Positions 1 to 6,341 of a stretch of 13,936 nt of DNA are shown here, piece by piece (the first letter of the stretch is position 1; each line of letters begins with the position of its first letter). The stretch is from an uncultured Eubacterium sp. (lineage in GTDB: Bacteria; Bacillota; Clostridia; Lachnospirales; Lachnospiraceae). The notes under the pieces are model-generated. The model made no database searches and was not told where the DNA came from. It saw only the letters and a program-made list of their open reading frames with translations. Position numbers and translations under genes: made by a program. Location: contig CAJTVR010000107.1 in NCBI GenBank assembly GCA_910580075.1, forward strand, positions 1-13,936, written 5' to 3'.

Positions 1-133
1 TATTGGTAAAGCCGTTTTTTCTTGCATAGTCCTCTAAAATCCGCTTCTGGTTCTCAATGCTGACGAATTTCCCGGCTCGCTCATTGTCATGGCTCAATCA
101 TTCGTACAAGGGTGTTATTTTGGTTTTCAGCAT
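1..133 (-). pseudogene. Large serine recombinase, N-terminal part, interrupted by TGA (runs off left edge)
   Basis: Read on the minus strand from ATG at 133, preceded by an AGGA ribosome site, the frame begins MLKTKITPLYE. It then meets TGA at 98-100 (codon 12) and continues LSHDNERAGKFVSIENQKR, then ILEDYARKNGFTN, to the window edge. This is the start of a clostridial conjugative-element (Tn4451/Tn1549-type) large serine recombinase, whose usual text is YERLSRDDE followed by a SISNQK-like stretch. The TGA sits where Arg is normally found, just before the Leu-Ser holding the catalytic serine, and one C-to-T change (CGA to TGA) would explain it. The rest of the gene lies outside the window. 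It is probably inactive, unless translation restarts downstream or the base is a sequencing error. Confidence 0.75.
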
Positions 134-166
134 AGCGTTGTCCTGCTTTATTCCAGTTTCATCACT

Positions 167-340
167 TTAATAAATTGTTTCACCCAGATATTTATCATGC
201 GGAACTATCAGACACTTTTCTATCGATTTCTAATAACTTTCGTAGAGATTCTTTTGTGCTGTTCCGTAGTTTTCTTTCGTATCAAATTCTTCTGTTTTTT
301 TCGGTTTGACCTGATATATGCATATTTCATTAAATGACAT
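167..340 (-). pseudogene. Remnant of a small monooxygenase-like (ABM/dimeric barrel) gene with in-frame TAG
   Basis: ATG at 338-340 follows an excellent ribosome site (AGGAGG, 7 bases upstream). The peptide starts MSFNEICIYQVKPKKTEEF and runs to a TAG at 230-232. The same frame then continues KSIEKCLIVPHDKYLGETIY to TAA at 167-169. The opening EICIYQVKP resembles small antibiotic-biosynthesis-monooxygenase-type proteins of Clostridia. At about 57 codons it is well short of their usual 90-120 residues, so I infer both an internal deletion after KKTEEF and loss of a Trp codon (TGG to TAG). It lies between ilvN and the broken recombinase. The family is a resemblance from memory. Confidence 0.5.
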
Positions 341-500
341 CTAAAACCTCCTCTTCTGACCTTCTTCACAAGTTCTCTGTATACTTCTTAATAATTACGA
401 TGCTGCTTATTCTAAAATATCATATTTTAATTCAAAAATAAATGGTCTCCGTCCGGCGTCCGGCTAATCCATGATACCAGCCTGTACAAAGTATCCCGTC

Positions 501-1001
501 TCACACTCCCGCAATACCCAGCGCTTCCACAGCAACGCTCCCGCCTCTGGCTATTTCAATACGGTTTGCAAAACATTTCCCCAGCAGAGCAATCAGATCA
601 TTATTCTGCCTCTCTGTTTTTACACTTTCTAACAGCACCGCATCCCGTCCATAATCAATCACCGATGTGTGAAAGACCTTCGATATTCTAAAAATTTCTT
701 CGATATCCTTCTTTGTACAGCTGCTCACTTTTACAAACATCAGCTCTTTCATATGAATAGCAGTATCTGTATAGTCAGCTGCTTTTATGACCTCCACACT
801 TCTGTTCAGCTGCTTTTTTATCTGCTCAAATGTCCGGTCATCGCTTGTCAGACTGATTGTAATGCGGGAAATGGTTTTATCTTCTGTAACGCCAGCGGTC
901 AGGCTGTCTAAGTTATAAGATTTTCCAGAAAACAGTCCGGTTATTTTAGCAAGCGCACCAATTTCATTTTCTACAAACAGGCAGAGACATCTTTTTTTCA
1001 T
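501..1001 (-). CDS. ilvN: Acetolactate synthase small (regulatory) subunit
   Basis: This is the regulatory subunit of acetohydroxyacid synthase, which binds valine and modulates the catalytic subunit in the isoleucine/valine/leucine pathway in the cytoplasm. The 166-residue protein starts MKKRCLCLFVENEIGALAKI and continues with GLFSGKSYNLDSLTAGVTED, the classic N-terminal ACT domain (residues about 1-75). The C-terminal domain follows, ending EIARGGSVAVEALGI. I chose ATG at 999-1001, with GAGGA about 8 bases upstream, over a GTG 15 bases earlier, because homologues begin MKK/MRR here. It overlaps the 3' end of ilvB by 38 bases, which implies translational coupling and 1:1 production. It ends in TGA. 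The length is typical (about 160-175). Confidence 0.95.
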   Translation of the reverse strand: MKKRCLCLFVENEIGALAKITGLFSGKSYNLDSLTAGVTEDKTISRITISLTSDDRTFEQIKKQLNRSVEVIKAADYTDTAIHMKELMFVKVSSCTKKDIEEIFRISKVFHTSVIDYGRDAVLLESVKTERQNNDLIALLGKCFANRIEIARGGSVAVEALGIAGV

Positions 1002-2733
1002 ACCAGCTGTCCTCACTTTCTAAAATCATTTCATCCAGGGCGTTTCCGGGCGGTACAATCGGCATAACGTTTTCTTCCCTGTCAATGATAAACTCAATGA
1101 TAACCGGAACTTTCCGGTTATTCTTTGCCGTTTCCAGCGCTGCAGCAATTTCTTTCTCATCAGTTACCCGGATGCCGGCCGCGCCATAACTTTCTGCTAA
1201 TTTTATAAAATCGGGTGTATATTCCGGACAGCATTCTGTCGGAGTGCTGCAGCTGACGCCGCAGCTTTTCCTATAACGCATGCAGGTACTTGAATAACGC
1301 TTATTAAAAAACATTTCCTGCCACTGCCTGACATTCCCCAAATAGCCGTTATTTAAAATACAGATTGTAACTGGCAGTTCATATACCACCGCAGAGGCAA
1401 TTTCCTGTATGTTCATCTGTATACCGCCGTCGCCCGAAACCACAACCACATCTGCATCAGGATTTCCGATCTGTGCTCCAACTGCTGCCGGCAGACCATA
1501 TCCCATTGTTCCTAATCCGCCGGAAGTCAGCATTTGCTTTTTTTCATCCAAATCAATAAACTGCGCTGCCCACATCTGGTTTTGTCCTACATCTGTAGTA
1601 ATAATAGCCTCTTCAAAAATCCTGCTGACAGACCTCATAATTTTTTCTGGTGTCATGCCGTCTTTTTTCATAGTGACAGGGTATTGCTGTTTCCATTCAT
1701 GAATCTGGTCCACCCAGGCCTTAATATCTAAATGCTCTGCTTTTTCAGCCAGTTTACTGACTGCTGTTTTTGCGTCTGCTACAATCGGAACATCGACGGC
1801 TATATTTCTTGAAATAGCGGCAGCATCTATATCAACATGAATAATTGCTGCATCTGAAGCAAACAGTTCCGTCTTTCCCGTAATCCGGTCGTTAAACCTG
1901 GTGCCAATAGAAAAAAGCACATCACACTTACTGACTGCCATATTGGCTGCCCGGCTGCCATGTATGCCTATATTGCCCGCATATAAATCATGTGTGGAAG
2001 GGATAGTGCCTTTTCCCATAATGGTTGTAACCACCGGCACCCCTGTTATTTCCGCAAGACGCAGCATCTCTTTTCCGGCACGGCTGATACGGACACCGCC
2101 GCCAGCAAGAAAAACGGGTCTTTTTGCATGATTCAGTAAATCTATCGCCTTTTTGATCTGTCCGCTATGTGCGGAACTATTCGGTTTATATCCTCTGATT
2201 TCTATTTTTTCAGGATATTCAGCGCTGCCATATGCTCTTTGTATATCTTTTGGCAAATCTACCACAACAGGCCCCGGCTTTCCCGTCTTTGCGATATAAA
2301 ATGCTTTTTTTATAATTCCAGCCAAATCCTCTCTTCTGCGGACAGTTACTGCATATTTGCAGATGCTCCTCGTAATTCCAGCAATATCCACCTCCTGAAA
2401 AGCATCATTACCTATAAGCCCTGTCGGAACCTGCCCTGTAAAACAGACCAGCGGAACGCTGTCAAAGTCTGCAGTTGCAATCCCTGTCACTAAATTTGTC
2501 GCACCGGGTCCGCTCGTAACCAGACAGACACCTGTTTTTCCAGTTGAGCGTGCATATCCGTCAGCAGCATGTACTAATCCCTGTTCATGCCTTGCCATAA
2601 AAACATGAATGTCATCTTCCCCATATAAAGCATCAAACAAATCAATGACCTGCCCGCCCGGATATGCAAAGAGCGTATCTGTCTGCTCGGCTTTTAATGC
2701 TTTTACGAACAATTCTGCTCCTGTTATATACAT
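964..2733 (-). CDS. ilvB: Acetolactate synthase large (catalytic) subunit with a Cys-rich insert
   Basis: This is the thiamine-diphosphate- and FAD-dependent enzyme that condenses pyruvate with pyruvate or 2-oxobutyrate, the first common step of branched-chain amino acid synthesis. The 589-residue protein begins MYITGAELFVKALK. ATG at 2731-2733 is preceded by AAGGAGGT at 2741-2748; an upstream in-frame ATG at 2757 lacks such a site. Visible landmarks are AYPGGQVIDLFDAL, catalytic Glu50 in RHEQGLVHAADGYAR, SGPGATNLVTG, and the ThDP/Mg2+ motif GDGG (434-437) ending in NN (461-462). Between the RYSST and YTPDF blocks lies an insert with cysteines 484, 491, 495, 501 and 502, which the standard E. 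coli-type enzyme lacks. The gene is followed by overlapping ilvN and preceded by tetR on the same strand, with a tetR-like operator just upstream of the ribosome site. Confidence 0.97.
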   Translation of the reverse strand: MYITGAELFVKALKAEQTDTLFAYPGGQVIDLFDALYGEDDIHVFMARHEQGLVHAADGYARSTGKTGVCLVTSGPGATNLVTGIATADFDSVPLVCFTGQVPTGLIGNDAFQEVDIAGITRSICKYAVTVRRREDLAGIIKKAFYIAKTGKPGPVVVDLPKDIQRAYGSAEYPEKIEIRGYKPNSSAHSGQIKKAIDLLNHAKRPVFLAGGGVRISRAGKEMLRLAEITGVPVVTTIMGKGTIPSTHDLYAGNIGIHGSRAANMAVSKCDVLFSIGTRFNDRITGKTELFASDAAIIHVDIDAAAISRNIAVDVPIVADAKTAVSKLAEKAEHLDIKAWVDQIHEWKQQYPVTMKKDGMTPEKIMRSVSRIFEEAIITTDVGQNQMWAAQFIDLDEKKQMLTSGGLGTMGYGLPAAVGAQIGNPDADVVVVSGDGGIQMNIQEIASAVVYELPVTICILNNGYLGNVRQWQEMFFNKRYSSTCMRYRKSCGVSCSTPTECCPEYTPDFIKLAESYGAAGIRVTDEKEIAAALETAKNNRKVPVIIEFIIDREENVMPIVPPGNALDEMILESEDSWYEKKMSLPVCRK

Positions 2734-2752
2734 ATTTATTACCTCCTTTTCA

Positions 2753-2766
2753 TGCATGTACTTGCA
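2753..2766. promoter_or_regulatory. Probable TetR operator in front of ilvB
   Basis: The core GCATGTACTTGC (2754-2765) differs by one base from the perfect palindrome GCAAGTACTTGC in front of tetR. With flanks it reads TGCATGTACTTGCA, symmetric except for one central-arm pair. It lies 4 bases upstream of the ilvB ribosome site, so a bound repressor would block transcription into ilvBN. That the same TetR protein binds here is an inference from the shared sequence. Confidence 0.6.
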
Positions 2767-2776
2767 TGCATACTGG

Positions 2777-2782
2777 ATAATA
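2777..2782 (-). promoter_or_regulatory. Possible -10 box (TATTAT) close to the ilvB operator
   Basis: On the minus strand TATTAT lies 11 bases before the operator core. This is similar to the tetR promoter, where the -10 box is 4 bases from the operator. No good -35 box stands at the right distance, so it is weak evidence on its own. Confidence 0.25.
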
Positions 2783-2787
2783 TAAAA

Positions 2788-2807
2788 GGCACATTAAAAT
2801 TAGTGCC
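2788..2807 (-). terminator. Short hairpin with T-rich tail in the tetR-ilvB gap
   Basis: The minus strand reads GGCAC, a 10-base loop, GTGCC, then TTTTATATTAT. The stem is only 5 bp but is GC-rich and followed by a U-rich run. It lies after the tetR stop and before ilvB. It could be a weak tetR terminator or, if transcription starts at the promoter at 2827-2856, an attenuator-like hairpin in the ilvB leader. No leader peptide rich in branched-chain codons was seen. Confidence 0.4.
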
Positions 2808-2826
2808 CTTTTTCTTCCCTTATAAT

Positions 2827-2856
2827 ACTATAAAATCAGTACATTTTTCTCTGCAA
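2827..2856 (-). promoter_or_regulatory. Candidate sigma-A promoter for ilvBN
   Basis: On the minus strand a TTGCAG -35 box and a TATAGT -10 box are separated by 18 bases. A start near 2820 would give a leader of about 85 nt holding the hairpin at 2788-2807 and the operator at 2753-2766. It lies between the tetR stop (2933) and the ilvB start. Confidence 0.45.
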
Positions 2857-2932
2857 TTCTTTGTTTACTTTCTAATCCATACCAGTTTTTTTATTCTGAA
2901 AATCTTGGATTTCTTTCTAATTGCTTCCAGTA

Positions 2933-3511
2933 TTACTGCTCTGAAATACCATCCGCAAAAATCTTCACACTATATTTTATAAATTCTTCCCTGCTTGTTT
3001 TTACAAGATTTTGATTGAAAGACGCGTTCAAAAACGTATAACCAAATGTCGAGGAAAAAATCGTCATTACAAGACTCTCAATATCAGGATGAGAAATCTT
3101 TCCCATTTCCTCCATCTTTTTGAAATATTCCGTCAGAAAATCTACAAACGTCTGCGGTACTTTCATAATAAACGGCGCTGTTTCATCATAAAGCTGCGGT
3201 GCCCTCAGTCCAATGGATAAGTTTACAAAATCCGGCGTTATTTTGTCCATATAAGTATTCATAAACATTTCTAAGTCCGGTTTCAGCTCCCACTGCACGT
3301 TCTCAAAAATATCATGCGTAACATCTGCCCGCCATTTTTCCTGCGCTACTCCCTCCAGTACAATCTCTTTTTTACTTTTAAACTTTCTAAATAAAGTGCA
3401 CTCATTCACTCCGGCTAAACGGGCAATGTCTTTCGTAGTAGTAACAGCATATCCCTTATCACGAATAAGTTCCATAGCGGCATCAATGATTCTCTGGCTT
3501 GTCTCATCCAT
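2933..3511 (-). CDS. TetR/AcrR-family transcriptional repressor
   Basis: This 192-residue cytoplasmic DNA-binding protein has the TetR N-terminal helix-turn-helix at residues about 8-50: RIIDAAMELIRDKGY, then TTTKDIARLAGVNECTLFRK and FKSKKEIV. The C-terminal ligand-binding/dimer domain (about 60-192) is not diagnostic of a ligand. I chose ATG at 3509-3511 because GGAGGT lies 6 bases upstream; a TTG six codons earlier is less likely. A consensus promoter (3542-3570) and the palindrome GCAAGTACTTGC (3526-3537) sit directly upstream, which predicts autorepression. The near-identical site before ilvB suggests that this protein also controls ilvBN. That would be unusual, since these genes are generally under CodY, T-box or attenuation control in Firmicutes. 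Confidence 0.93.
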   Translation of the reverse strand: MDETSQRIIDAAMELIRDKGYAVTTTKDIARLAGVNECTLFRKFKSKKEIVLEGVAQEKWRADVTHDIFENVQWELKPDLEMFMNTYMDKITPDFVNLSIGLRAPQLYDETAPFIMKVPQTFVDFLTEYFKKMEEMGKISHPDIESLVMTIFSSTFGYTFLNASFNQNLVKTSREEFIKYSVKIFADGISEQ

Positions 3512-3525
3512 CCCTTTACCTCCAT

Positions 3526-3537
3526 GCAAGTACTTGC
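3526..3537. promoter_or_regulatory. TetR operator, perfect 12-bp palindrome
   Basis: GCAAGTACTTGC is a perfect inverted repeat. It starts 4 bases after the -10 box of the tetR promoter and ends just before its ribosome site, so it covers the expected transcription start. This is the classic placement for TetR autorepression. A one-mismatch copy stands before ilvB at 2754-2765. Confidence 0.75.
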
Positions 3538-3541
3538 TATC

Positions 3542-3570
3542 ATTTTAGCAGCCGATTATTAAAATGTCAA
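3542..3570 (-). promoter_or_regulatory. Sigma-A promoter of tetR
   Basis: On the minus strand a perfect -35 box TTGACA and a -10 box TAAAAT are separated by exactly 17 bases. The promoter points into tetR and its start site falls inside the palindrome at 3526-3537. Confidence 0.8.
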
Positions 3571-3583
3571 GACAATTTACAGT

Positions 3584-3612
3584 CTGACCCGTAAGAAAGT
3601 TTGAACGGGCAG
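3584..3612 (-). terminator. Possible hairpin after the lipoprotein gene
   Basis: On the minus strand CTGCCCGT pairs with ACGGGTCAG (8 bp with one bulged T) across a 12-base loop, about 20 bases past the lipoprotein stop. No clear T-run follows, so it may only slow or partly stop transcription before the tetR promoter. Confidence 0.35.
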
Positions 3613-3630
3613 TTTACACTGGAACAGATT

Positions 3631-4461
3631 TTATTGAATCTGTATCCAGTCTGGCTGCTCTGAAAGCGTAACTTCATAGCTTTTAATACCGGCATCGTAC
3701 TGGCTCTGTGTAATTTCTTTCCCATTTTGAAAATAAGTAAACACAGGCTCTTCTCCTTCCAAATGGCCGGCAGAACTAAACGAATCAGCCAGTTCCGGCG
3801 TAAATCCGTCACTGCCTATTTTGTAAAAATCAACGCCGGATTCCGCAGCGCTGCTGCTGTAAAATACTTCAATCACTCCATTTTCAAAAAGTGAAAAATT
3901 CGTTCTATAGCCAAACTCCATTTCTGGAAAAATAGGAACCACATCCGTTCCATTGTAACCATATAAATCATAATTCCAGGGAGAAAAAACAGGATTTGAT
4001 ATACCGTTTTCTTCTCCTGCGATAATAAGCTCCATTGTCCCGTTTCCGTCTATGTCATAAAATGTGTAATAAATATTCTGCTTGTGTGTACGGATTTCAA
4101 GACCAATATCTTCTCCAAAACAGCTGTCCCATTGATCCGTTTCCCGAAGCTCTTCAAAAAAATCATTCTGAACCATGTCCTGATACTGGGATAAAACATC
4201 ATCATAAATATCTGTTTTATCAGATGCCGCTTCGGTGTTCACTGCTACGTCATTCCCGTCTGCTGTGTCCTGATCCTGTTTTTCGCTTGCTGTGTCATCC
4301 CCTGCCATCAAATCTTTATCATCAGAAATTTCTTCCCCTGCTGCATCCGCCCCTTTCTGTACTTCTCCTGTTTTATCATTCCCGCAGCCTGCTGATAAAA
4401 ATGCTGCTGATAAAACTAAAGCTGCAGCTATCTGTGTTTTATTTACAATTCTGTTCTTCAA
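3631..4461 (-). CDS. Putative lipoprotein of unknown function, TTG start
   Basis: This is a predicted membrane-anchored extracellular lipoprotein of 276 residues. From TTG at 4459-4461 the N-terminus reads LKNRIVNKTQ, then a hydrophobic stretch ending in the lipobox LSAGC with Cys26. A GAGGAG ribosome site lies 9 bases upstream. An ATG 15 codons earlier (4506) would put an acidic segment before the signal peptide and is less likely. Residues about 30-85 are rich in Asp, Glu, Lys and Ala, a typical low-complexity linker. The folded part contains YDIDGNGTMELIIAGEENG (from about residue 134), an Asp/Asn/Gly-rich loop like calcium-binding or FG-GAP-type repeats. Such proteins are common in Clostridia, and the function is unknown. 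Confidence 0.8.
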   Translation of the reverse strand: MKNRIVNKTQIAAALVLSAAFLSAGCGNDKTGEVQKGADAAGEEISDDKDLMAGDDTASEKQDQDTADGNDVAVNTEAASDKTDIYDDVLSQYQDMVQNDFFEELRETDQWDSCFGEDIGLEIRTHKQNIYYTFYDIDGNGTMELIIAGEENGISNPVFSPWNYDLYGYNGTDVVPIFPEMEFGYRTNFSLFENGVIEVFYSSSAAESGVDFYKIGSDGFTPELADSFSSAGHLEGEEPVFTYFQNGKEITQSQYDAGIKSYEVTLSEQPDWIQIQ

Positions 4462-4618
4462 CTGTTTCTTCTCCTCATCAAATCCCTGCCTGCCATACGT
4501 TCCCATTCCCCGTTATTCTGTTATGCATATTTCCGTCATGGCTGTCTCCGGGTACTTCATTCAGAATCGTGTGCAGCAGCCTGTTTCCATTTTCTAATTC
4601 TTATCCCAATATGAGTAT

Positions 4619-5152
4619 TTACATGTTATTATTTAATCTGGCATATACATACGTATCTTTCCAAATCTCCTGGCCAGTTTCATCCTTCCAGAAATATACA
4701 TTTTTTCTAAAATGCGCCTCCCGCTGAAAACCTAACGCTTCCAGTAATTTCCATGAATTCCGATTATCCGGGTCGCATTCCGCATATATCCTATGCACGC
4801 CGTTTAAAAAAGCCTGCTGAATTAATGCTTTGCAGCTCTCAGCAGCATAGCCATTTCCCCAGTAATTCCGATTAAATACAAAGCCTATTTCCATTGCATC
4901 AAAATCACGTTTTCCCATATATACATTTCCAATCATCTTGTGGGAATTTTTCAATTCAACAGCAGTCATTTCATCTGTGCCTATGCGCCATTGAAGATTT
5001 TCCACTGTTTCATCAAAACTCAGAGGTTTATATGGTTCGTATTTTACAGTTTCTTTATCAGATAAATATTCAAATAAGTCCTGTAAATCTTCTTTTATGT
5101 ATCTTCTTAAAATCAGCCTTTCTGTTTCCGCTATAATTGTTTTATGATCCAT
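4619..5152 (-). CDS. GNAT-family N-acetyltransferase (RimJ/RimL-like)
   Basis: This 177-residue cytoplasmic enzyme is predicted to transfer acetyl from acetyl-CoA to an amine. The N-terminus, ETERLILRRYIKEDLQDLFE, is the standard opening of the Acetyltransf_3 (RimJ/RimL) subgroup. Motif A is at NYWGNGYAAESCKALI, where the WGNGYA loop holds the pyrophosphate of acetyl-CoA. The block AECDPDNRNSWKLLEALGF is the C-terminal signature. The ribosome site GGGAG lies 7 bases upstream of ATG. It sits between a lipoprotein and a DUF1643 gene, all on the minus strand with gaps of 100-200 bases. The substrate cannot be told: candidates are a ribosomal protein N-terminus, an antibiotic or a small amine. 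Confidence 0.92.
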   Translation of the reverse strand: MDHKTIIAETERLILRRYIKEDLQDLFEYLSDKETVKYEPYKPLSFDETVENLQWRIGTDEMTAVELKNSHKMIGNVYMGKRDFDAMEIGFVFNRNYWGNGYAAESCKALIQQAFLNGVHRIYAECDPDNRNSWKLLEALGFQREAHFRKNVYFWKDETGQEIWKDTYVYARLNNNM

Positions 5153-5307
5153 ATCATTCTCCCTGTTACATGGTTTATTTCAGAATAACTGTCTGGCCGC
5201 ATCGTTTCCGGCAAAGCTCCTGCTTCTTCGAAATAGTATAGCGTATTTCAATACGAATTTCCATATCTTTTACGCATATATTGTATATTCCTGAAACCGT
5301 CTCTCTG

Positions 5308-5350
5308 ACAGGCTGCCGCATTAAGAAAAATGTGCTTTGCAGCAGCCTGT
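5308..5350 (-). terminator. Long inverted repeat after the DUF1643 gene
   Basis: ACAGGCTGC (5308-5316) and GCAGCCTGT (5342-5350) form a perfect 9-bp stem with a 25-base loop that can itself pair (GCATT with AATG). It lies 5 bases beyond the stop of the minus-strand gene, as a terminator would. The minus-strand side lacks a T-run, while the plus-strand side is followed by TTATTTC. It may be a terminator or a small dispersed repeat: the 15-base stretch TGCAGCAGCCTGTTT recurs at 4572-4586. Confidence 0.4.
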
Positions 5351-5355
5351 TTATT

Positions 5356-5883
5356 TCAAACAATGTACCTTGCTATAGCATAATTGTATCTGATTCTCCG
5401 CGGATGAACCGGCATGTTTCCGTTTTCATTTACAGCACAGTATAGTTTTTCCTGATATGGCTTTAATATTTTTTCAATCCTTCTCTTTTCGGTTTTATAA
5501 TGATTCTTCGATACTCCCCAGGCTATAAAAATAATGTCAGCCTCTTCTAGCTCATGATGAAACCTTTGAAATTTTGTCTTTCTCTTTTTACCCATATCCT
5601 TTGGATTCGTAGCATAATTTTCATAAATATTCAGCATTAAAAATTCATCTATACCATACATATTTAAAAATCTGGCTGTAACCGTCAGCGTCCGGTCGCT
5701 TTTGCTGTCATTCGCTTTGCTGGGATTAATGCCAATAACAACAGCCCTCTTATTCACACAATTTCTCCATGTTACTGTCAGTCTGGAACGGTACTTTTGT
5801 TTATCAGCGTATTCGCCATCATGAGTTTTTATACATATCTTTTTATCTAAATTTCTTATCTTATTCATACAGATAAACTGCAT
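5356..5883 (-). CDS. DUF1643 family protein
   Basis: This 175-residue protein is of unknown biochemical role. Family landmarks are RLTVTWRN, then VVIGINPSKAND followed by SDRTLT, then LMLNIYENYATNPKDM, then IIFIAWGVSKNHY, and the C-terminal MPVHPRR. These match the DUF1643 order of an N-P-S block, an N-x-Y/F-x-x-x-A-T-x-P block and an A-W-G block. Such genes often sit in accessory or mobile regions. I chose ATG at 5881-5883 (MQFICMNKI) because AAGGA lies 6 bases upstream. The frame is open to an ATG at 5964, but that 27-residue extension overlaps the broken ORF upstream and has a poor ribosome site. Confidence 0.8.
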   Translation of the reverse strand: MQFICMNKIRNLDKKICIKTHDGEYADKQKYRSRLTVTWRNCVNKRAVVIGINPSKANDSKSDRTLTVTARFLNMYGIDEFLMLNIYENYATNPKDMGKKRKTKFQRFHHELEEADIIFIAWGVSKNHYKTEKRRIEKILKPYQEKLYCAVNENGNMPVHPRRIRYNYAIARYIV

Positions 5884-5899
5884 CACCTGTCCTTTTTCA

Positions 5900-6289
5900 T
5901 TAAGTAAAAATCCTGGATAAGTCCCTTTCCGCATTCTTCTTCCTGTTTCCCTCTGCAGCTGCATCTGGAAAAACCACCGCCAGAATCCGCGCTTTACCGG
6001 ATTTCTTTTTCATAGATCCTTCCCGGCTGATCCGTCCCAGGTCACTCCATCCCTGAAATACATTTTGGTAATCTTCTGAATAAAGTAACATCTTTTCGTT
6101 GAGAATATTATACGGCAGAAAGCCATTTTCCTCAATCTATTTTCCTCTTTCATTTTCCATCATATGACGCTGCTTCTCTGATTTCAGCTCTGCTTTAATT
6201 TCTCCCCTTTCATTTTCCAGCACATGACGCTGCTTCTCTGATCCCGGCTCTGCTTTAATTTCAGCAGAAAAGAAATCCATTGCTGCCAT
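5900..6289 (-). pseudogene. Interrupted ORF of unknown family with a tandem-duplicated segment
   Basis: From ATG at 6287-6289 (or 6278-6280) the minus strand encodes MAAMDFFSA, then two 20-codon repeats of the type EIKAE..SEKQRH..ENERG. TAG follows at 6137-6139. The same frame continues IEENGFLPYNILNEK, MLLYSEDYQNVFQGWSDLGR and ISREGSMKKKSGK, and ends at 5900-5902. The downstream part has the composition of a real protein, so I read this as one gene broken by the TAG, possibly also frame-shifted near its end where it runs into the DUF1643 frame. I do not recognise the family. The charged repeats would form helix or coiled coil. No good ribosome site precedes it. Confidence 0.4.
6143..6262 (-). 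repeat. Two tandem 60-bp in-frame repeats
   Basis: Units at 6203-6262 and 6143-6202 match at 54 of 60 positions by my count, with no gaps. On the minus strand each encodes 20 residues (EIKAE, variable pair, SEKQRH, variable pair, ENERG). Several of the six differences change the amino acid, so the duplication is not brand new. Confidence 0.85.
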
Positions 6290-6341
6290 ACAGCTTCCCG
6301 TATATAATTAATTATACTGATAAAATCTGATAATAGGACGA

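Noticed and set aside
89..337. 82-residue plus-strand reading frame rich in Phe and Ile
   Set aside because: It is the complement of two minus-strand gene remnants with clear family text; its hydrophobic content is a by-product.
440..480. Terminator of ilvBN made from the CCGG repeats after ilvN
   Set aside because: Only a 4-bp stem with a 3-base loop and a distant T-rich stretch; too weak to list.
4035..4727. 230-residue plus-strand reading frame
   Set aside because: It lies antisense to the lipoprotein and the GNAT gene, has no ribosome site and shows low-complexity Leu/Pro/Ser content.
5175..5363. 62-residue minus-strand reading frame between the GNAT and DUF1643 genes
   Set aside because: No ribosome site, no recognisable family text, and it runs through the inverted repeat at 5308-5350; treated as non-coding.
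6143..6262. CRISPR-like array
   Set aside because: Only two contiguous coding repeats without spacers, so it is a tandem duplication.
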